This document shows, one piece after another, positions 1 to 12,830 of a DNA stretch of 64,000 nt. Made by a program: the position numbers and the translations under genes. This DNA comes from Protula sp. h YS-2021. Lineage: Eukaryota; Annelida; Polychaeta; Sabellida; Serpulidae. The notes under the pieces were generated by a model. It saw nothing but the letters and a program-made list of their open reading frames with translations, was not told where the DNA came from and ran no database searches. Location: positions 19,774,199-19,838,198 of the forward strand of contig OX457031.1 of assembly GCA_949752745.1 (NCBI GenBank). The letters are read 5' to 3'. The number at the start of each line of letters is the position of its first letter. The first letter of the stretch is position 1.

Positions 1-164
1 ACTTAATGGAACAAACGATCACTAAATGCAGACCTCGTAACACATACGAACGGATATAGGCAGATGGGCAAAGGATATCCCCCTTACCACCACCACCAGC
101 ATATAATAGCCCAGACCAGCAGATTGTTTATACAATGCTACAAGCTACGGGGGTGACGCATTCG

Positions 165-1015
165 TGGTGTCACTGGTTCCTCCGTTACCACCAGGTCCCC
201 TTTCTGTCCTCCTGTCTGTTGTCTGCCACATGGTCTGCCTCCGTGACTACCAAGTCCCCTTTCTGCCCTCCTGTCTGGAGCATCCCACATGGCCTTCCTC
301 CGTGACTACCAGGTCCTCTTTCGGTCCTCTCGTCTGGTGTCTGCCACATAACCTTCTTCCATGACTACACGGTTCCCTTTCTGCCCTCCTGTCTGGTGTC
401 TGCCACATAACCTTCTTCCATGACTACACGGTCCCCTTTCTGCCCTCCTGTCTGAAGCATCCCACATGGCCTTCCTCCGTGACTACCACGTCCTCTTTCG
501 GTCCTCTCGTCTGGAGCATCCCACATGGTCTTCCTCCGTGACTACACGGTCCCCTTTCTGCCCTCCTGTCTGGAGCATCCCACATGGCCTTCCTCCGTGA
601 CTACCAGGTCCTCTTTCGGTCCTCTCGTCTGGTGTCTAATACAAAGCCTTCCTCCGTGACTACCAAGTCCCCTTTCTGTCCTCCTGTCTGGTGTCTGCAA
701 AATAGTCTTCCTCCGTGACTACCGGGTCCCCTTTCTGTCCTCCTGTCTGGTGTCTGCAACATAGTCTTCCTCCGTGACTACCAGGTCCCCTTTCTGTCCT
801 CCTGTCTGGTGTCTGCAACATAGTCTTCCTCCGTGACTACCAGGTCCCCTTCCTGTCCTCCTGTCTGGAGCATCCCACATAGCTTTCCTCCGCGACTACC
901 AGGTCCCCTTTCTGTCCTCCCGTCTGGTATCTGCCACTTAGTCTTCCTCCGTGACTACCAGGTCCCATTTCTGTCCTCCTGTGTGGTGTCTACCACATAA
1001 CCTTCTCCCGTCGCC
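165..1015. repeat. 59-bp minisatellite, about 14 copies
   Basis: A tandem array with a period of 59 bp, measured between successive tcttcctccgtgactacc motifs at 765 and 824. The copies vary: the tail is gtgtctgccacataacc in some and gagcatcccacatggcc in others, which suggests two interleaved variants. The short open frames across it are by-products of the repeat. No transposon ends are visible. Confidence 0.93.
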
Positions 1016-1570
1016 ACCAATATGTAGAGGGTATGCTTAACCCGATCTCTACCTCCACCCAGACCAGACAAAACTGTCAAGGAGATTTTGTCCCTGGGTG
1101 AAGATTCCCTATGTGTGTCGTGCCCTTGTACAGAGTGCAAGATAAATATATATGAATTTACTGATAACGTTTAGCCTTACAAGTTTCAAGTATAAATTGA
1201 AGATGAAAAGAATTTTGAAACGCAAAACTGCATTTTTATTTTTCTGGTTTTATTTTCAATTCTGAAATTTGTGCGAAATTTTCGAAAATATTAGCACCCT
1301 ATAATTACCCACACCTTTGGACGTTACGTCTTCGAAAAATGCAAATGCACACCAGAAGCAGCGACCATATGGTCAACGATTGTTGCTGTTTATGGCCTTT
1401 ACAGAAGTAAGTGAACACTTTATGGTGTACTAATGTAGTTCTAGGAAGGTTAGAGCTTATCTCTTTTATCCCACACCGTCTGATCTCCATCTGTTCTTTG
1501 AGATGGTCACACTTTCAGGTGATTTAAGCAGCACATGCCGAAGAAATTAAACAGAGAAAGAATATTGTCA
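1016..1570. other. Unique AT-rich spacer, no gene seen
   Basis: This stretch lies between two tandem arrays. Minus-strand open frames of about 60 codons occur at 955-1140 and 1305-1490, but they match no family I know and have no splice context I trust. Nothing else is visible. Confidence 0.5.
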
Positions 1571-1970
1571 ACATTATCTCATGTAAATATTCTCAGCATT
1601 ATCTCATGTAAATACTCTCGGCATTATCTCATGTAAATATTCTCGGCATTATCTCATGTAAATATTCTCAGCATTATCTCATGTAAATATTCTCAGCATT
1701 ATCTCATGTAAATATTCTCAGCATTATCTCATGTAAATATTCTCAGCATTATCTCATGTAAATATTCTCAGCATTATCTCATGTAAATATTCTCAGCATT
1801 ATCTCATGTAAATATTCTCAGCATTATCTCATGTAAATATTCTCAGCATTATCTCATGTAAATATTCTCAGCATTATCTCATGTAAATATTCTCAGCATT
1901 ATCTCATGTAAATATTCTCAGCATTATCTCATGTAAATATTCTCAGCATTATCTCATGTAAATATTCTCA
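1571..1970. repeat. 25-bp satellite, 16 copies
   Basis: A near-perfect array of a 25-bp unit (cattatctcatgtaaat followed by attctcag). The only early differences are ctctcgg or ttctcgg in the first units, while the rest are almost identical. Such homogeneity points to recent expansion. No variable spacers separate the units, so it is not CRISPR-like. Confidence 0.95.
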
Positions 1971-2047
1971 TGGGAAGGAGAGGGGGAGGGGAGGGGGAGG
2001 GGAGGGGAGGGGAGGGGAGGGGGAGGGGAGGGACAGGGGAGGGGGGA
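1971..2047 (+). repeat. Purine-rich (GGGGA)n tract, G-quadruplex candidate
   Basis: Consecutive runs of three to six G separated by single A residues start immediately at the end of the 25-bp satellite. More than ten G-runs on one strand meet the usual sequence rule for a G-quadruplex. The opposite strand could form an i-motif. Confidence 0.85.
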
Positions 2048-2546
2048 CGCCTTTTTTGCCACATGCAGAACAATCTACAGGCCAACAATTACATTTTATT
2101 AATAACAGCGCCGTGGTAATTTTGACAATAAAAACCAAGTTTACAGTATCCGACAGTGTCTAGTTATGTTGTGTACACTGTAGGTACGGGTATTAAGCAA
2201 ACAAACAAGTCAGAGAAAATTTGCTTTCCGCCAAACGGCGGGAAGGTGGGATGGGAGGGGGGAGGAACGCTGTCTCTAAATCCGCGCCTGATTTTATTTT
2301 ACGTTGCTAAAAGACATGACATTTTTGTGGGAAGTAAAATGTTCTGATCTGAGAATTTCTTAACGAAATTTGTTGGGTGTGAGGGAGGGCGGTAGTGACA
2401 AGTCGTTGTACCGGAACCGCCTATTTTTGCGTGTCTTGTTACGACAAACAGTTTGCCCTAATTCTTTGAATTTATGCTGTTAATAAATCATAAATATTTG
2501 CTTCCAGGGTACATACAACTTTCATTTGTGTGTCTTGTAGTTAGTT
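2048..2546. other. Unique spacer, no gene seen
   Basis: A 63-codon plus-strand open frame at 2156-2347 contains a low-complexity glycine stretch from a G-rich run. I see no conserved domain or repeat. Confidence 0.5.
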
Positions 2547-2581
2547 TCTCTCTCTTTCTCTCTCTCTCTCACTCTTTCTCT

Positions 2582-2668
<87 letters not shown>
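2547..2668. repeat. (CT)n microsatellite
   Basis: About 120 bp of CT dinucleotide with a few interruptions at its 5' side. It produces poly-Ser/Leu frames on one strand and poly-Arg/Glu frames on the other, none of them genes. Confidence 0.98.
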
Positions 2669-2669
<1 letters not shown>

Positions 2670-4246
2670 GTTGACTGACATATCGCTTTGATTAATTCGC
2701 ATAAACCCTCGAAATTCAAACAACATTTCTAAAGTTAGAAACTTTCATTTTAACTTTTAAATGAACATTATAACTGAGTCAACGTAAATGGAGAAAGTTA
2801 GATCAAATAAAACGACGTTCAAAAGGGGATATAAATTTTCAAAATAGATTTTTCCCTACAAATTATTCTATTTTTCATTGTAGAAAAACTGTCAGGAAAA
2901 GGTCATCGTTTGATTCAATTTCAAGACCTTATAAGATTGCAAATGCACTTCAGTTTCATCCTCTTCCACCCCCACCCCCACCCTCTCCGAAAGGGCGGTC
3001 ATCGAATCGTCCGTGCTGTGTACATTTCTAAAGTGATCTTACACGGTGTTCTTTGGACTGTCAGATGTTTCTTTCGATTTTAATTACAGGGATGATACAA
3101 AAAGCTGCGGTATTGAAAGGGAATACCACCTGTTACTTGAAAAGGTTGGAGACGTAAATGTCTGACATAAAACAGGCGATCAGGGCTCTAACTCGAGCAG
3201 GTCATTTTCTCCATTTAATTATTATATTCTTTACTGGTCAAAGAAGCAGTTGAAATTAAGAACTCGACGTTAAATCCCGTTGTAACGCGGTTTTTTTAAG
3301 TTCTCTGCAACGATCATGAAGCGTTGTAGTTTACCCCCCTCCCCTCCTCCTCCCCCCTCCCCCTAAACTCCCACCGCATGCTGGAAACTGCAGGGAGCAA
3401 CGGGGCATCCATAAAATGTACACACGCACGGGGAGCGGGGGTCTGTGGTTTTTTTATTGCAATTGAAATGTTTAAAAAGTTTAAAAGTTCCTTTAAAAGA
3501 AAGACTAGTCATGTTACTGGTCATGTTTTGCATTTGTCCACCAGCAGATTGTCATTCTCTCGTATTCCCATAAAATGCGGGTCCGCCAATTTCAATTTTT
3601 AACCCACATAATGAACATTAATTCCTTGGGCGCCTGTTCGTTATTGTGGATAGAGAGAGAGAGAGTGAGAGACGTAAGTGCAATTAATATTTCTGAATTG
3701 CTGACCAGTTAAAAATGACAGGTCAAACGACCTCAACATCCCAGGTCTCACTGTGGGACAAAAGTCCGTCTGTTTTACTGTTCCATTGTGCTCAATTCAC
3801 TACGTATTTTCGCTGTTTGTGTTTTCAGTATATTGTCTCATCAGCATGAAATCAAATCTAATTAGACATTTTCTAGAATCACCAAGAGACAGTCGCATTT
3901 AAATATTTTAAGTCGTTCTCTGTCTTTGTTTGCAATATCAATAACATGATTTCAGATGTGATTAAAATAATGTTTCTTCAATCAAAATTACACAATTTTG
4001 TTGTTTTACACTTGTGAGTATTTTCAAGATATCACTAAAATATTCAAAATTTGAACTCAAAGATATTGATATCCGTGACGCCATTATCTACTGATTAATT
4101 TCTTTCTGATAAACAGCATTAGTATCTTTACATGACCAATAAGGACTCGATTATTCTTTTTAACAACACACTTTGGAAAGTTCCCAACAAAAGTTTGTGC
4201 TAATTTTTCGAAGCCCCTTATTAGAGCATTAAGATATTTCCTAATT
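2669..4246. other. AT-rich spacer with short pyrimidine and GA tracts
   Basis: Contains a C/T-only tract at about 3332-3365 and a short GA run at about 3652-3672. The 74-codon frame at 3378-3602 has no recognisable domain. No gene is supported. Confidence 0.5.
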
Positions 4247-4445
4247 AGATATTGTTACACCGGAATGTTGTTATTATGGAATATTGTTACACCGGAATGT
4301 TGTTACAATGGAGTATTGTGACACGGGAATATTTTTACAACGGAATATTGTCACACTTGAATACTGTTACGCCGGAATATTGTCGTACTGGAATTTTGTT
4401 ACATAGGAATATTTTTACACCGGAATATTGTTACACTGTAATATT
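4247..4445. repeat. Degenerate 18-bp tandem repeat
   Basis: About ten diverged copies of an 18-bp unit built on attgttacaccggaata. As 18 is a multiple of three, the frame at 4252-4473 reads as a degenerate hexapeptide repeat and is not taken as a gene. The best-conserved part contains TTACACCGG, the same bases as the right end plus target of the CCGG-flanked elements in this window. Confidence 0.8.
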
Positions 4446-5895
4446 CAACTACACACAGCACACAGTGGAGTGATTAAAACTTAATTTTAAACACATTCTT
4501 TGATCTAAATTGGTTAAAAGTCTCACAAATCCCTTATTAATTACAAAACACAACTGCAGCTGCTAATGGCATAGGAAACAGGAAAAAAATACTGAAAAGT
4601 ATTGAAATTCATATTCATATCAAATAAATATGGAAATTCCTATTCATTTTAAGCACTGAATTGTAGATGTTTCTCATTTTCTAATATAAAATTATATACA
4701 CTACATATTTTATACTGCTGAATTGTAGATGTCTCTGATTTTTATAGTTATTTCTAAGCAATAGTTGACATCTAAAAATATATATATAATCAAATATCAT
4801 TAATTGCTTTAAATGCTCAAAAATAATTCAGAGACAGTAGTAAATGTAAGATATTTCTTATATTTCTATTTTTTTAAATACTAGACATCTAACATCGCGT
4901 TTAATATGTCTCATAATCCACAAGATATCTTTAAAAATTGATCTATTTAAACGAATTTACAGATAACTTTAAAAATGTTGTTTATAAAGCATACATTTAA
5001 TTTACTTGTCCCTTAATGGGTTTCACATATCTTTTATCGATTAAAGATATCTACAACGCAGTTTTAGCTATATGTAAATAATCACAGGTATCTAGAATAA
5101 ATTATTTAAAATCGGCGTTTCATGGAAAAGGAATGGCGGATCATTTAAATTGTTTACAATTAAAATAATAAGATTTATTAGAGTTGGCTACGACTTCAGA
5201 GCTTTCATCAACTTTACGGCGAACAAAAAAGCATCCGTATGTTTGTATAACTAGTAGTAACAAGAATTTATTTCATGAGAACTCATGACCTGGGATTGCT
5301 TCCTCAAGTTGTTTAATTTGTTCTCCAGTAAGGAAATGACGTTTCCTAATTCGGTTTGACATTCAAATTAGAACCAAATTTTTTCAAAAATCAATAGATG
5401 TTTATATTAAGAGACACAAGTTCGCAATATCTCCTATGCTGACGAGTGGGCTTTTGGTGCTGAACCCCCCTCCTTACTTTTAATCCAGAAGTTTATTTAA
5501 AACGATGCCAAAACCCTTGCATTCAGGACAAAAATATAGCACACGCTAGTTACACCTACTGCCTCTTTATCAGACAATTAAATACCCGTGCAACTTAAGG
5601 GAAATTATTTTTTATTAAAATTATTCGAATGAATGTTTAAAAGGCACTGTTTCTAATTTTCAGAATCATATGGTACATTTGTCTAAATTATAACCAAAGT
5701 GGGGAAAAAAGGGCGAAACACGGGACAGAAAACAGGGGCAATGAAATGTTTGCACTGACCATATGTCTCCGGATAAACCCTCCTTCTGTTACTCAAAGTT
5801 TTCTATATAATATGATGTGCTTCACAAAATTAAACACAAATGAAAAAAAAAAACAATAAAAAACATATAACGGGATAATAGCGGGATGTCAACAA
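4446..5895. other. Very AT-rich spacer
   Basis: No gene seen. GATATC/AGATATCT-type motifs recur between about 4920 and 5100, as they do at 4025-4080 and 18200-18900. This may be a very old decayed repeat. Confidence 0.45.
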
Positions 5896-6825
5896 CCGGT
5901 CTAACAGGCTATCTTACCCCCTGTACAGCATCACCCCCTGGAGGGGGGGGGGGGGGGTTAGACTAGGCTATCTTCCCCCCTTCCAGTATATTTACCCCCC
6001 CCCCCCCCCCGCCAACAAACTGTTTTGCGTGTAAATGTAGTTTGATAATATTTCTTCATGTGAATAAATGGACTCAATTAAACTTAAACTACTTTATTGA
6101 CTAAATTCAACATAACTCAAACAAAAATATTAAAAAAGATCAGAAAATTCTTTGTTTTTCTCTTGATATCATTTTTAGCATTTTTAGAGAGCTCAGGTGG
6201 ATACTCCTGATCGCTAAGGTTATCATAAATAATATTATTCAAGAAGCGCTTTCTTGTATGTTCATATTTTCTCCCATTTAGTGATACCAGGTGGTGAAAA
6301 AGCTTCCAGCTTATACTTACAGTCAGGACTACGTCTTATACCGCAACTTAAAATTACCCGAGGTTTCTTATCTGGTTGTTTTAATCGCCTGTTACAATAC
6401 ATAAATAAAAGTTGAAGCAAAAGGGATGTGGGTTCGTTTCAATTCAATGCAGCGGCGATGTGATTGCCATTGGTAAATACGACGGGGATTAAACAATCAG
6501 ATTAGCCTTACTAATTTTGGTTATCATAGGGTCGGATATTAGAAGGGGATAAAGGCGGGTTGAATTGTGCCTTTGATTCAGCAGCAGAAAGAAAAAGAGA
6601 AAAAAGGGAGAAACTAGGATGGCTGGGATGGGGGATGAACAGGCGACAGAAAGAAAAAAATCACGAAAAAAAAATACGGGGAGTGGGGGATGTTAGCCTG
6701 GGTGGGGGGGGGGGGGCGGCTGAATAGTGAACAAAAAATACCAGGTAGGGGGCAGATAGACTAGTCTAGCTTCCCCCCCCCCTAGGGGACAGCTGTACAG
6801 GAGGCAAGATATACTCTTACACCGG
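5896..6825. mobile_element. Ginger1-like non-autonomous transposon, copy 1
   Basis: CCGG flanks both sides (5896-5899 and 6822-6825). The inner ends are TCTAACAGGCTATCTTACC on the left and, inverted, TGTAAGAGTATATCTTGCC on the right. Each end consists of two back-to-back modules with C-runs facing G-runs, around gctgtacag/ctgtacagc and tagactagg. The left interior (after 6010) matches the left interior of copy 4 and, reversed, the right interior of copy 5. The right interior near 6550-6590 matches copy 5 near 54930-54985. These shared blocks put copies 1, 4 and 5 in one subfamily. The known Ginger1 features are TGTNR termini and a CCGG-type 4-bp target duplication. Assignment here is inference from those ends and from the integrase fragment in copy 5. 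Confidence 0.8.
6117..6493 (-). pseudogene. Decayed coding remnant inside element copy 1, family unknown
   Basis: On the minus strand three overlapping open segments in different frames follow one another (about 6493-6392, 6402-6262, 6263-6117). Each reads like protein rather than random AT-rich sequence. The middle one contains KPRVILSCGIRRSPDCKY followed by SPPGITKW; the last contains SDQEYPPELSKNAKNDIKRK. Two frameshifts would be needed to connect them. Orientation agrees with the integrase fragment of copy 5, because copy 1 is inverted relative to copy 5. I do not recognise the sequence. It may be another part of the element's own protein or a captured host segment. Confidence 0.4.
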
Positions 6826-9800
6826 AGTTTTACTGTACTCGAAAAATGTCTGTTTCTGAAAAAAAAGAACTCCTCTTTATTATTATTCAATGATATATCA
6901 AGATTTCAGAAAAATGTGGTATGGCGTGAGATCAATCTCTTCTTTAAATAAATGGGCCTTAAATTGCCATTCCCACCAAAGCACGTCCAATGACAGTGGG
7001 CGGGGTGTACGACAGGCATTTCAGCTTCTGTAGTCTCAATATTACCATAATACCAGCAATTAGCGACCAGCACATAAACCATCCTGTTCCAAAAGAACTT
7101 AAGATATTTTTATCCCAAGCGCCACAAAACTCTTAGTTACTGCTTAAGTTCAAAGCGTATTTATCCAAACAACGTTACTTACATTTATCCAACATCTGTT
7201 CAGTGTTATGGCAAAGACGTTGATCTATGGTCTCGACCAATCACGACCAAATGACAACCAAATTTCAACGGCAATATTACTATTATTACAGTGCACTCTA
7301 TCCCATTGAGCAGGCATTGATGACAAAGAAATAGCTTGAAATTTGTATAAAAGCCAAATCAGTGCCACCACAGTCTGAATGTGGTTTGATTAAAGACATC
7401 GATGAACATATTGTAATTGCAATTGCAATTTCAGAAAGGCCACAGAAATAGCACCACAGCACAGTACCCCCACATTGCGGCAAAAGCCTTAACAACAACA
7501 TAAAACAATACCAACAGTTGGAATTCTCCATTATAACAACGACAAAAAGAAAAGAGCGATTGCATAATAAAGAAAAATGAAACAAACGTAACTATATTCT
7601 ATCCAAACTCATTGCAGTGAATCTGTCAAATTTTGAATCCTTAAATTCAGCGATTTTACGCCACTGATAACAAATATATATTTTCACAAATTCATTTCAG
7701 CAATGACCGTGTGTTTCCAAAGCCTGTGTGCTAGTCTGAAACAGTACCTAGCTGAACACTATTTTGAGAAACATAATTAAAAAGTTATGTAATTTACTTT
7801 AGAAAGTATAACATCGACGTAATACTGCAAAGCAATACACGAAGTTAACAAGAATAAAAAATAGTTTGAAATTAAAGAAACGGTTTGACCTTAAGCGTTT
7901 TCTGTTTTTAGCGCTATACTCTTGCATAATTCGCGCTTGAAAGTGAAGATGGATAATAAGTGTTTTGGACACCTGTGGACTCGCTTTCTGTTGAGCAATT
8001 GATGTCATCAACTCCTACACATACTACGAAAACGAGGCTAACCTAACGAGAGAACAAAAGGATGACCTGTTGAAATGCAGAGAACGAAAACGAAGGCTAA
8101 ACTAAAATATAGCTATACCCTTTTGAATTCCGCTTAGCCTCATGGGAATCCCCATAGTGTATTGAATTCATGCGCTGCAAATTCCTCTGATTTCTTTTCT
8201 TCGTAATGTTTGTTCGGCCAACTACTCTGGCATGGCTGGGACTAGGAAGACCATATTTCTCAAAGACATAAGTGTATATATTTAGTTGATAATCTTTTAC
8301 TTTGTTTCAAAACTCACAAACAGTTTTGTACAAACACGAGCATTGCGATTTTGGCATTGTTTTCCTATACATTTTGCATGTAGCAAAATCAATCTTGTTA
8401 TCAATTCAGTATTGGGCTCTGCACAAATGTATAACTTTTACAGATTTAGATTTAAATACACAATATCTGTAATAGCTTTGAGTTGATGTAGTTGACCAAT
8501 GTGTGTTGGCTATAAGATACCTGCAAAATAAAAGTATGTATGTCAAAATGGTTCAATATGTTCGGTATGAGGCAGAATCCACAAGCAGTCCGCTGCTCAT
8601 AACCAACAAGTATTCGGCTGCTGTTGATATAAACCTGCTTAAACAAGGTATTTGTCATTTTTCAATTTTTGTCCTCTCTATTTTAAACAAAAAGTATTGA
8701 TTTTCTCTTCTCTCTTACATTACAGTGCAATCTCGCCATATGTCTTTACAGCTTAAGTATTTCTTTACTGAAGAAGCTTTGTTATACAAGAGCTGAACCC
8801 TGGAGAGAGCTGAGCTCTGGAGAGAGTGTCATATATAAACACCTGACAGAAAGAATTGTAAAAGTAGTTTCTCATTTAATCAGTACTCTTTTCGCGGAAT
8901 TCTCTGAAGTAGTAACTGTAGAGGTTAGCTTGTTTACACGTTCAAGACGGGCACTAGGTTATATATAGTCAATCGAAGCCATGGGTATGAGGTAGTCCAT
9001 CGAAAAGCATCTGTAAAATTTTTGGAACATAAAACTTGGTTTTATTTATCATTATCAATAACAAAGAGAGATAATGGTAAAGGCATTACTTTAGAATATT
9101 AAAAACGGTTTGTGTTGTACTTCCCTGCTTCGCTTATAATAATAAAATGGAATCACAAATACGGGAAAATAACTATATTGTATTTCAAAAGTAATTACGA
9201 ACGGGTTATACCAGTGACATGCCATGTATTATCTAGCTGATTTAGGTACTTTAGCTAACTCTACGGCAAGCCATGAGAAGTGCAAAGATAGGTATTTTTT
9301 AATCGGAAACAAGCTTTAAGATCGTGCTACGTATATCGGGGAATACTCTTTATTGGTCATACCATTGCTTTTCTGATTCTCTGTATATCACTACTTTAAA
9401 AGGTACAGGCAAATTTAACTTTAATTTCGACTGAATAATTACTTCAAGAGTGGACTGCTAATTGCCCTGGGTTTGGTAGAAAATTTTGCACTGTAGCTTT
9501 TATGTATGTCTGGAATGTTGTTTGCGTGATACATTTTACAGGACCTAGTGTAAAATTCACACAGAATTACTTCAGAATTTTCTTACAATGTATTGATGTT
9601 AAGTTCTGATAGTATCTGGATTTAGTTAACATCTAATTAAAAGATTCATTGATTTTCTACAGCTTTATTTATTGTAATCTTGATGTACGATTAACCTTAT
9701 AAAAATTAAAAATGCAATATAATTGTTGTATCGTACATGTGGGTGCAAAAATTAAACGTCTTTCTATTTGCATAAAGAAGAAATATTAAAACAAATCCGC

Positions 9801-12614
9801 AGACACTAATCAAGACCGAACTTTTAAATAATTTCTGACATTTTTAATGCAAACTGCAAAGAGTAGAAAATTGTAAATTGAAACCAAAGCATTTACTTTA
9901 AAAAGTTACTGGTAAAGTTTTTCTTGATGCTAACTTCCATAATTTAAGCCAAATAAAAATCTGCTATAACACAAGGTGTAAACTATTTCCTGTTTCTCTC
10001 TGTAGGAAAAGCTGCGCTCTATTCTACATATTTTCAGTGCAGTTGTGCATATTTCAACCGCTTAAAATAACTTGTACTTTGCATCCAGTGAATATGTTGT
10101 TTACAAATAATATACCGCACTCTGCACAGTGTAATGTGAGGCAGTTGCATGTGGTTCATTCGGAACAATGCGCATTAAAAAGAGCGGCAATAGGATATAT
10201 TTAGTTAGCGTTGATATTATTACAAAATAAATCGGACAAAATTTCAAGTGTAACAAAAAAGTACTTGTATCCGGAACAGATAATCTCTGAATCCTAAGAA
10301 ATAATCCATTAAAAAAAACTACATGGGTTTTTAGTGTTATTATTGTTAATTATTGTTATTGTTTCTTATTATAGTCTATTCAATTTTGCATTCATAGACA
10401 CCAACACTGGTGATTACGTTACGCTTATAAGATTGGTTGTATATCCTTGAAGATATCGTGTTAACAAACAGAAAAAGAATTGTTTGCATCAAGAGTTTAA
10501 TTTAGCCATTGTGAAAGGGTTATTTATACGAAACAAAAGATATCTCTAAAGTTTTGTTGCTTATTGTTCTGACATTTCTTTGCACAAAGCATGTAAAACG
10601 ACTGCTCTCCAGTAAAATGCAGCTGATTTCAACGCGAAGTGTTGCTGTCAGATTCGTGCCAATTGAAAGCAACGCGGAATATACGTCCACATATTCATGC
10701 CAGTTGAGTAACGCGGAAACATTGCATGCTGAATGCTATGTCAGAGTTATGCCCCTTGATAACAACACGAAAATCTCTCCAAGTCTAACTTATGTCAGTT
10801 GAAAACAACGCGAATATTTGAAAGCAAATAGTTAATGGTGATAAAAATGTTTTAAAATGTAGTTTTTATGCCTAAGGTATGAATACAGATAAAACGTTAA
10901 TAATATTCGAGGAAATATTCTTGAACACACATAGGTAAAGAAATACAAATAAAAACCGAAATGAAAGTAAAAAGCATTTGTTCTTTTACAATAATCTGAG
11001 CTTTTCGATATGGACATGAATGCTTATTAAAACTGGATAATATTAGATACTATTTGCAGTGTACTGGAACTGTATCAGACTGTAAAAATTTAAGACTCTT
11101 ACAAAATAAGAATTTTGTTCCATTTCATATGTTATGAATGACATGACCATTAACACTAAGTATACCATTCTTCATTTTGTTTCCTTAAAATTAGTTGTTT
11201 CTCTAATAATTTTTGTATATATTCCTCATCTGTAAAATGGCTTTTAAGCATAATTTACTACATTAAATGATTCGAAATTCTAGTTTTATTGTTCCAAAAA
11301 TCAGTGTATTTAATTATGTTATATCACACGTTAATGAGACTAAACCTGTCAGTTGTAGTTAAATAGTTTTATTTTCACTTAGGCATGGATCACAGATTGT
11401 TTGCAAGGCCTGGAAAAGCATAGACATTCTTATGATTATTCATGTGGCTTCATGTTCGGTACCTTTTCCACACAGGATTTATATGTATTTTTGAAGTATT
11501 GCAATCAAACTAAACAATTAAAAAAATTAAAACAGCTCTTTTCAATAAAAATATTTTTGAATGTTATCTAGAACTATACACATGTTGAGATGGATAAAAC
11601 AATTCTTCTTAATAATGAGAAAAGTTATAGAATTTAAATGGACCGGTTTAAAAAGGACATGAAAAAAGTGTTTAAAAGACGTTTTCTGAATTTTATCACC
11701 CATCTGTTCTTTTGCATTTACATGTTAGGTTATAATTTTGTGGGTTATGTGAGTATATTGCTACATACGTGTGAAAGTATCTCAAAGAAACTAAACGTCA
11801 TTTGAAAAAAATAACACCAAAAGCAAACAAAGTGACATGTTATCAGACAAAATACTTTTGATGAAATTACATAGAATCTGTTCACTTTAATTTGCTACAT
11901 ATTGTCTATATTTTTAAATAAACTTTAATCAAATACAAATTCCGACTGATTGTGATTATAGCTATTAATTTAAACACAGAACCACAGAATTTCTATTATT
12001 ATGGATGTTGTTGAATAAAAAATATACAATATACATGTAGTTATAATAAAACGGAATAAATAGTATACTTGATATGATGTCACTTTTTGCAAGGACACAT
12101 TAAGAGATAAAAATTTATACCTTGGGTTCTTAAAGGACAATTTGAACCAACTGTGTATCTAAAGCAACAATCTGCGCACTTACATATTTATGTTGCATAT
12201 TTGTATATAAATGACACACCATATTTGACACTGTCAAAAGTATAATGTAGCTTTCAAGAATTGCAAATTATTACGTTTGTTAAAATAAATCTCAAAATTT
12301 ATTTATGTACTTGTGTGCTTTATGTACTAAATTACCGTCCCCACTAAGTTCCAATGGTTTTTTGCCTTTTCCTATGTGTTGAAAACAAATTATTTCATAT
12401 TTCAAACAAATGCTAGAATTCCTGTAACAGTTTGATTTGATGTGTGCAGGTATGCACTACAATGACTTATCGAGACGATAGTCTACGATAATGATGTCAG
12501 AGTCCAACATTCTCACTAAACGGTAGACAATTCAAATTAAAAGTAAATTTCGTGTTTAGCTGCAACGATTAATATTGCACATCACACACACATGTCATTT
12601 CATCAGAAATTCCT
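6826..12614. other. Long AT-rich region, no supported gene
   Basis: Open frames of 60-95 codons (7298-7585 minus, 7799-8011 minus, 8286-8486 plus, 10554-10802 plus) have no recognisable domains and are the size expected by chance at this base composition. Between about 10640 and 10815 the motif ttgaaaacaacgcgaa recurs three times in diverged form, a possible old tandem repeat. No other structure is seen. Confidence 0.5.
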
Positions 12615-12830
12615 TTCAGTTATATACATGATGCTTCTATGGTATAAACTGTTTGTGACTTCAGTCATACACGTGATGACATGAGCTGTTTGACACTTTT
12701 GTTATATACATGATGCATCTATGATTTGAACTGTGTGTTATTTCAGTAATTTTTTATGATATGAACTGTTTGTCGCTTAAGTTATACACATGATGCTTCT
12801 ATGATATGAATTATATGTGACTTCATCTAT
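12615..12830. repeat. Degenerate tandem repeat, about 45-55 bp
   Basis: Roughly four diverged copies of a unit with the order tatacatgatgcttctatg, atatgaactgtttgtgactt. The spacing is irregular, so the array is old. No coding potential. Confidence 0.7.

Noticed and set aside
1571..1970. Regular 25-bp repeats resembling a CRISPR array
   Set aside because: Units are contiguous with no variable spacers and the setting is eukaryotic.
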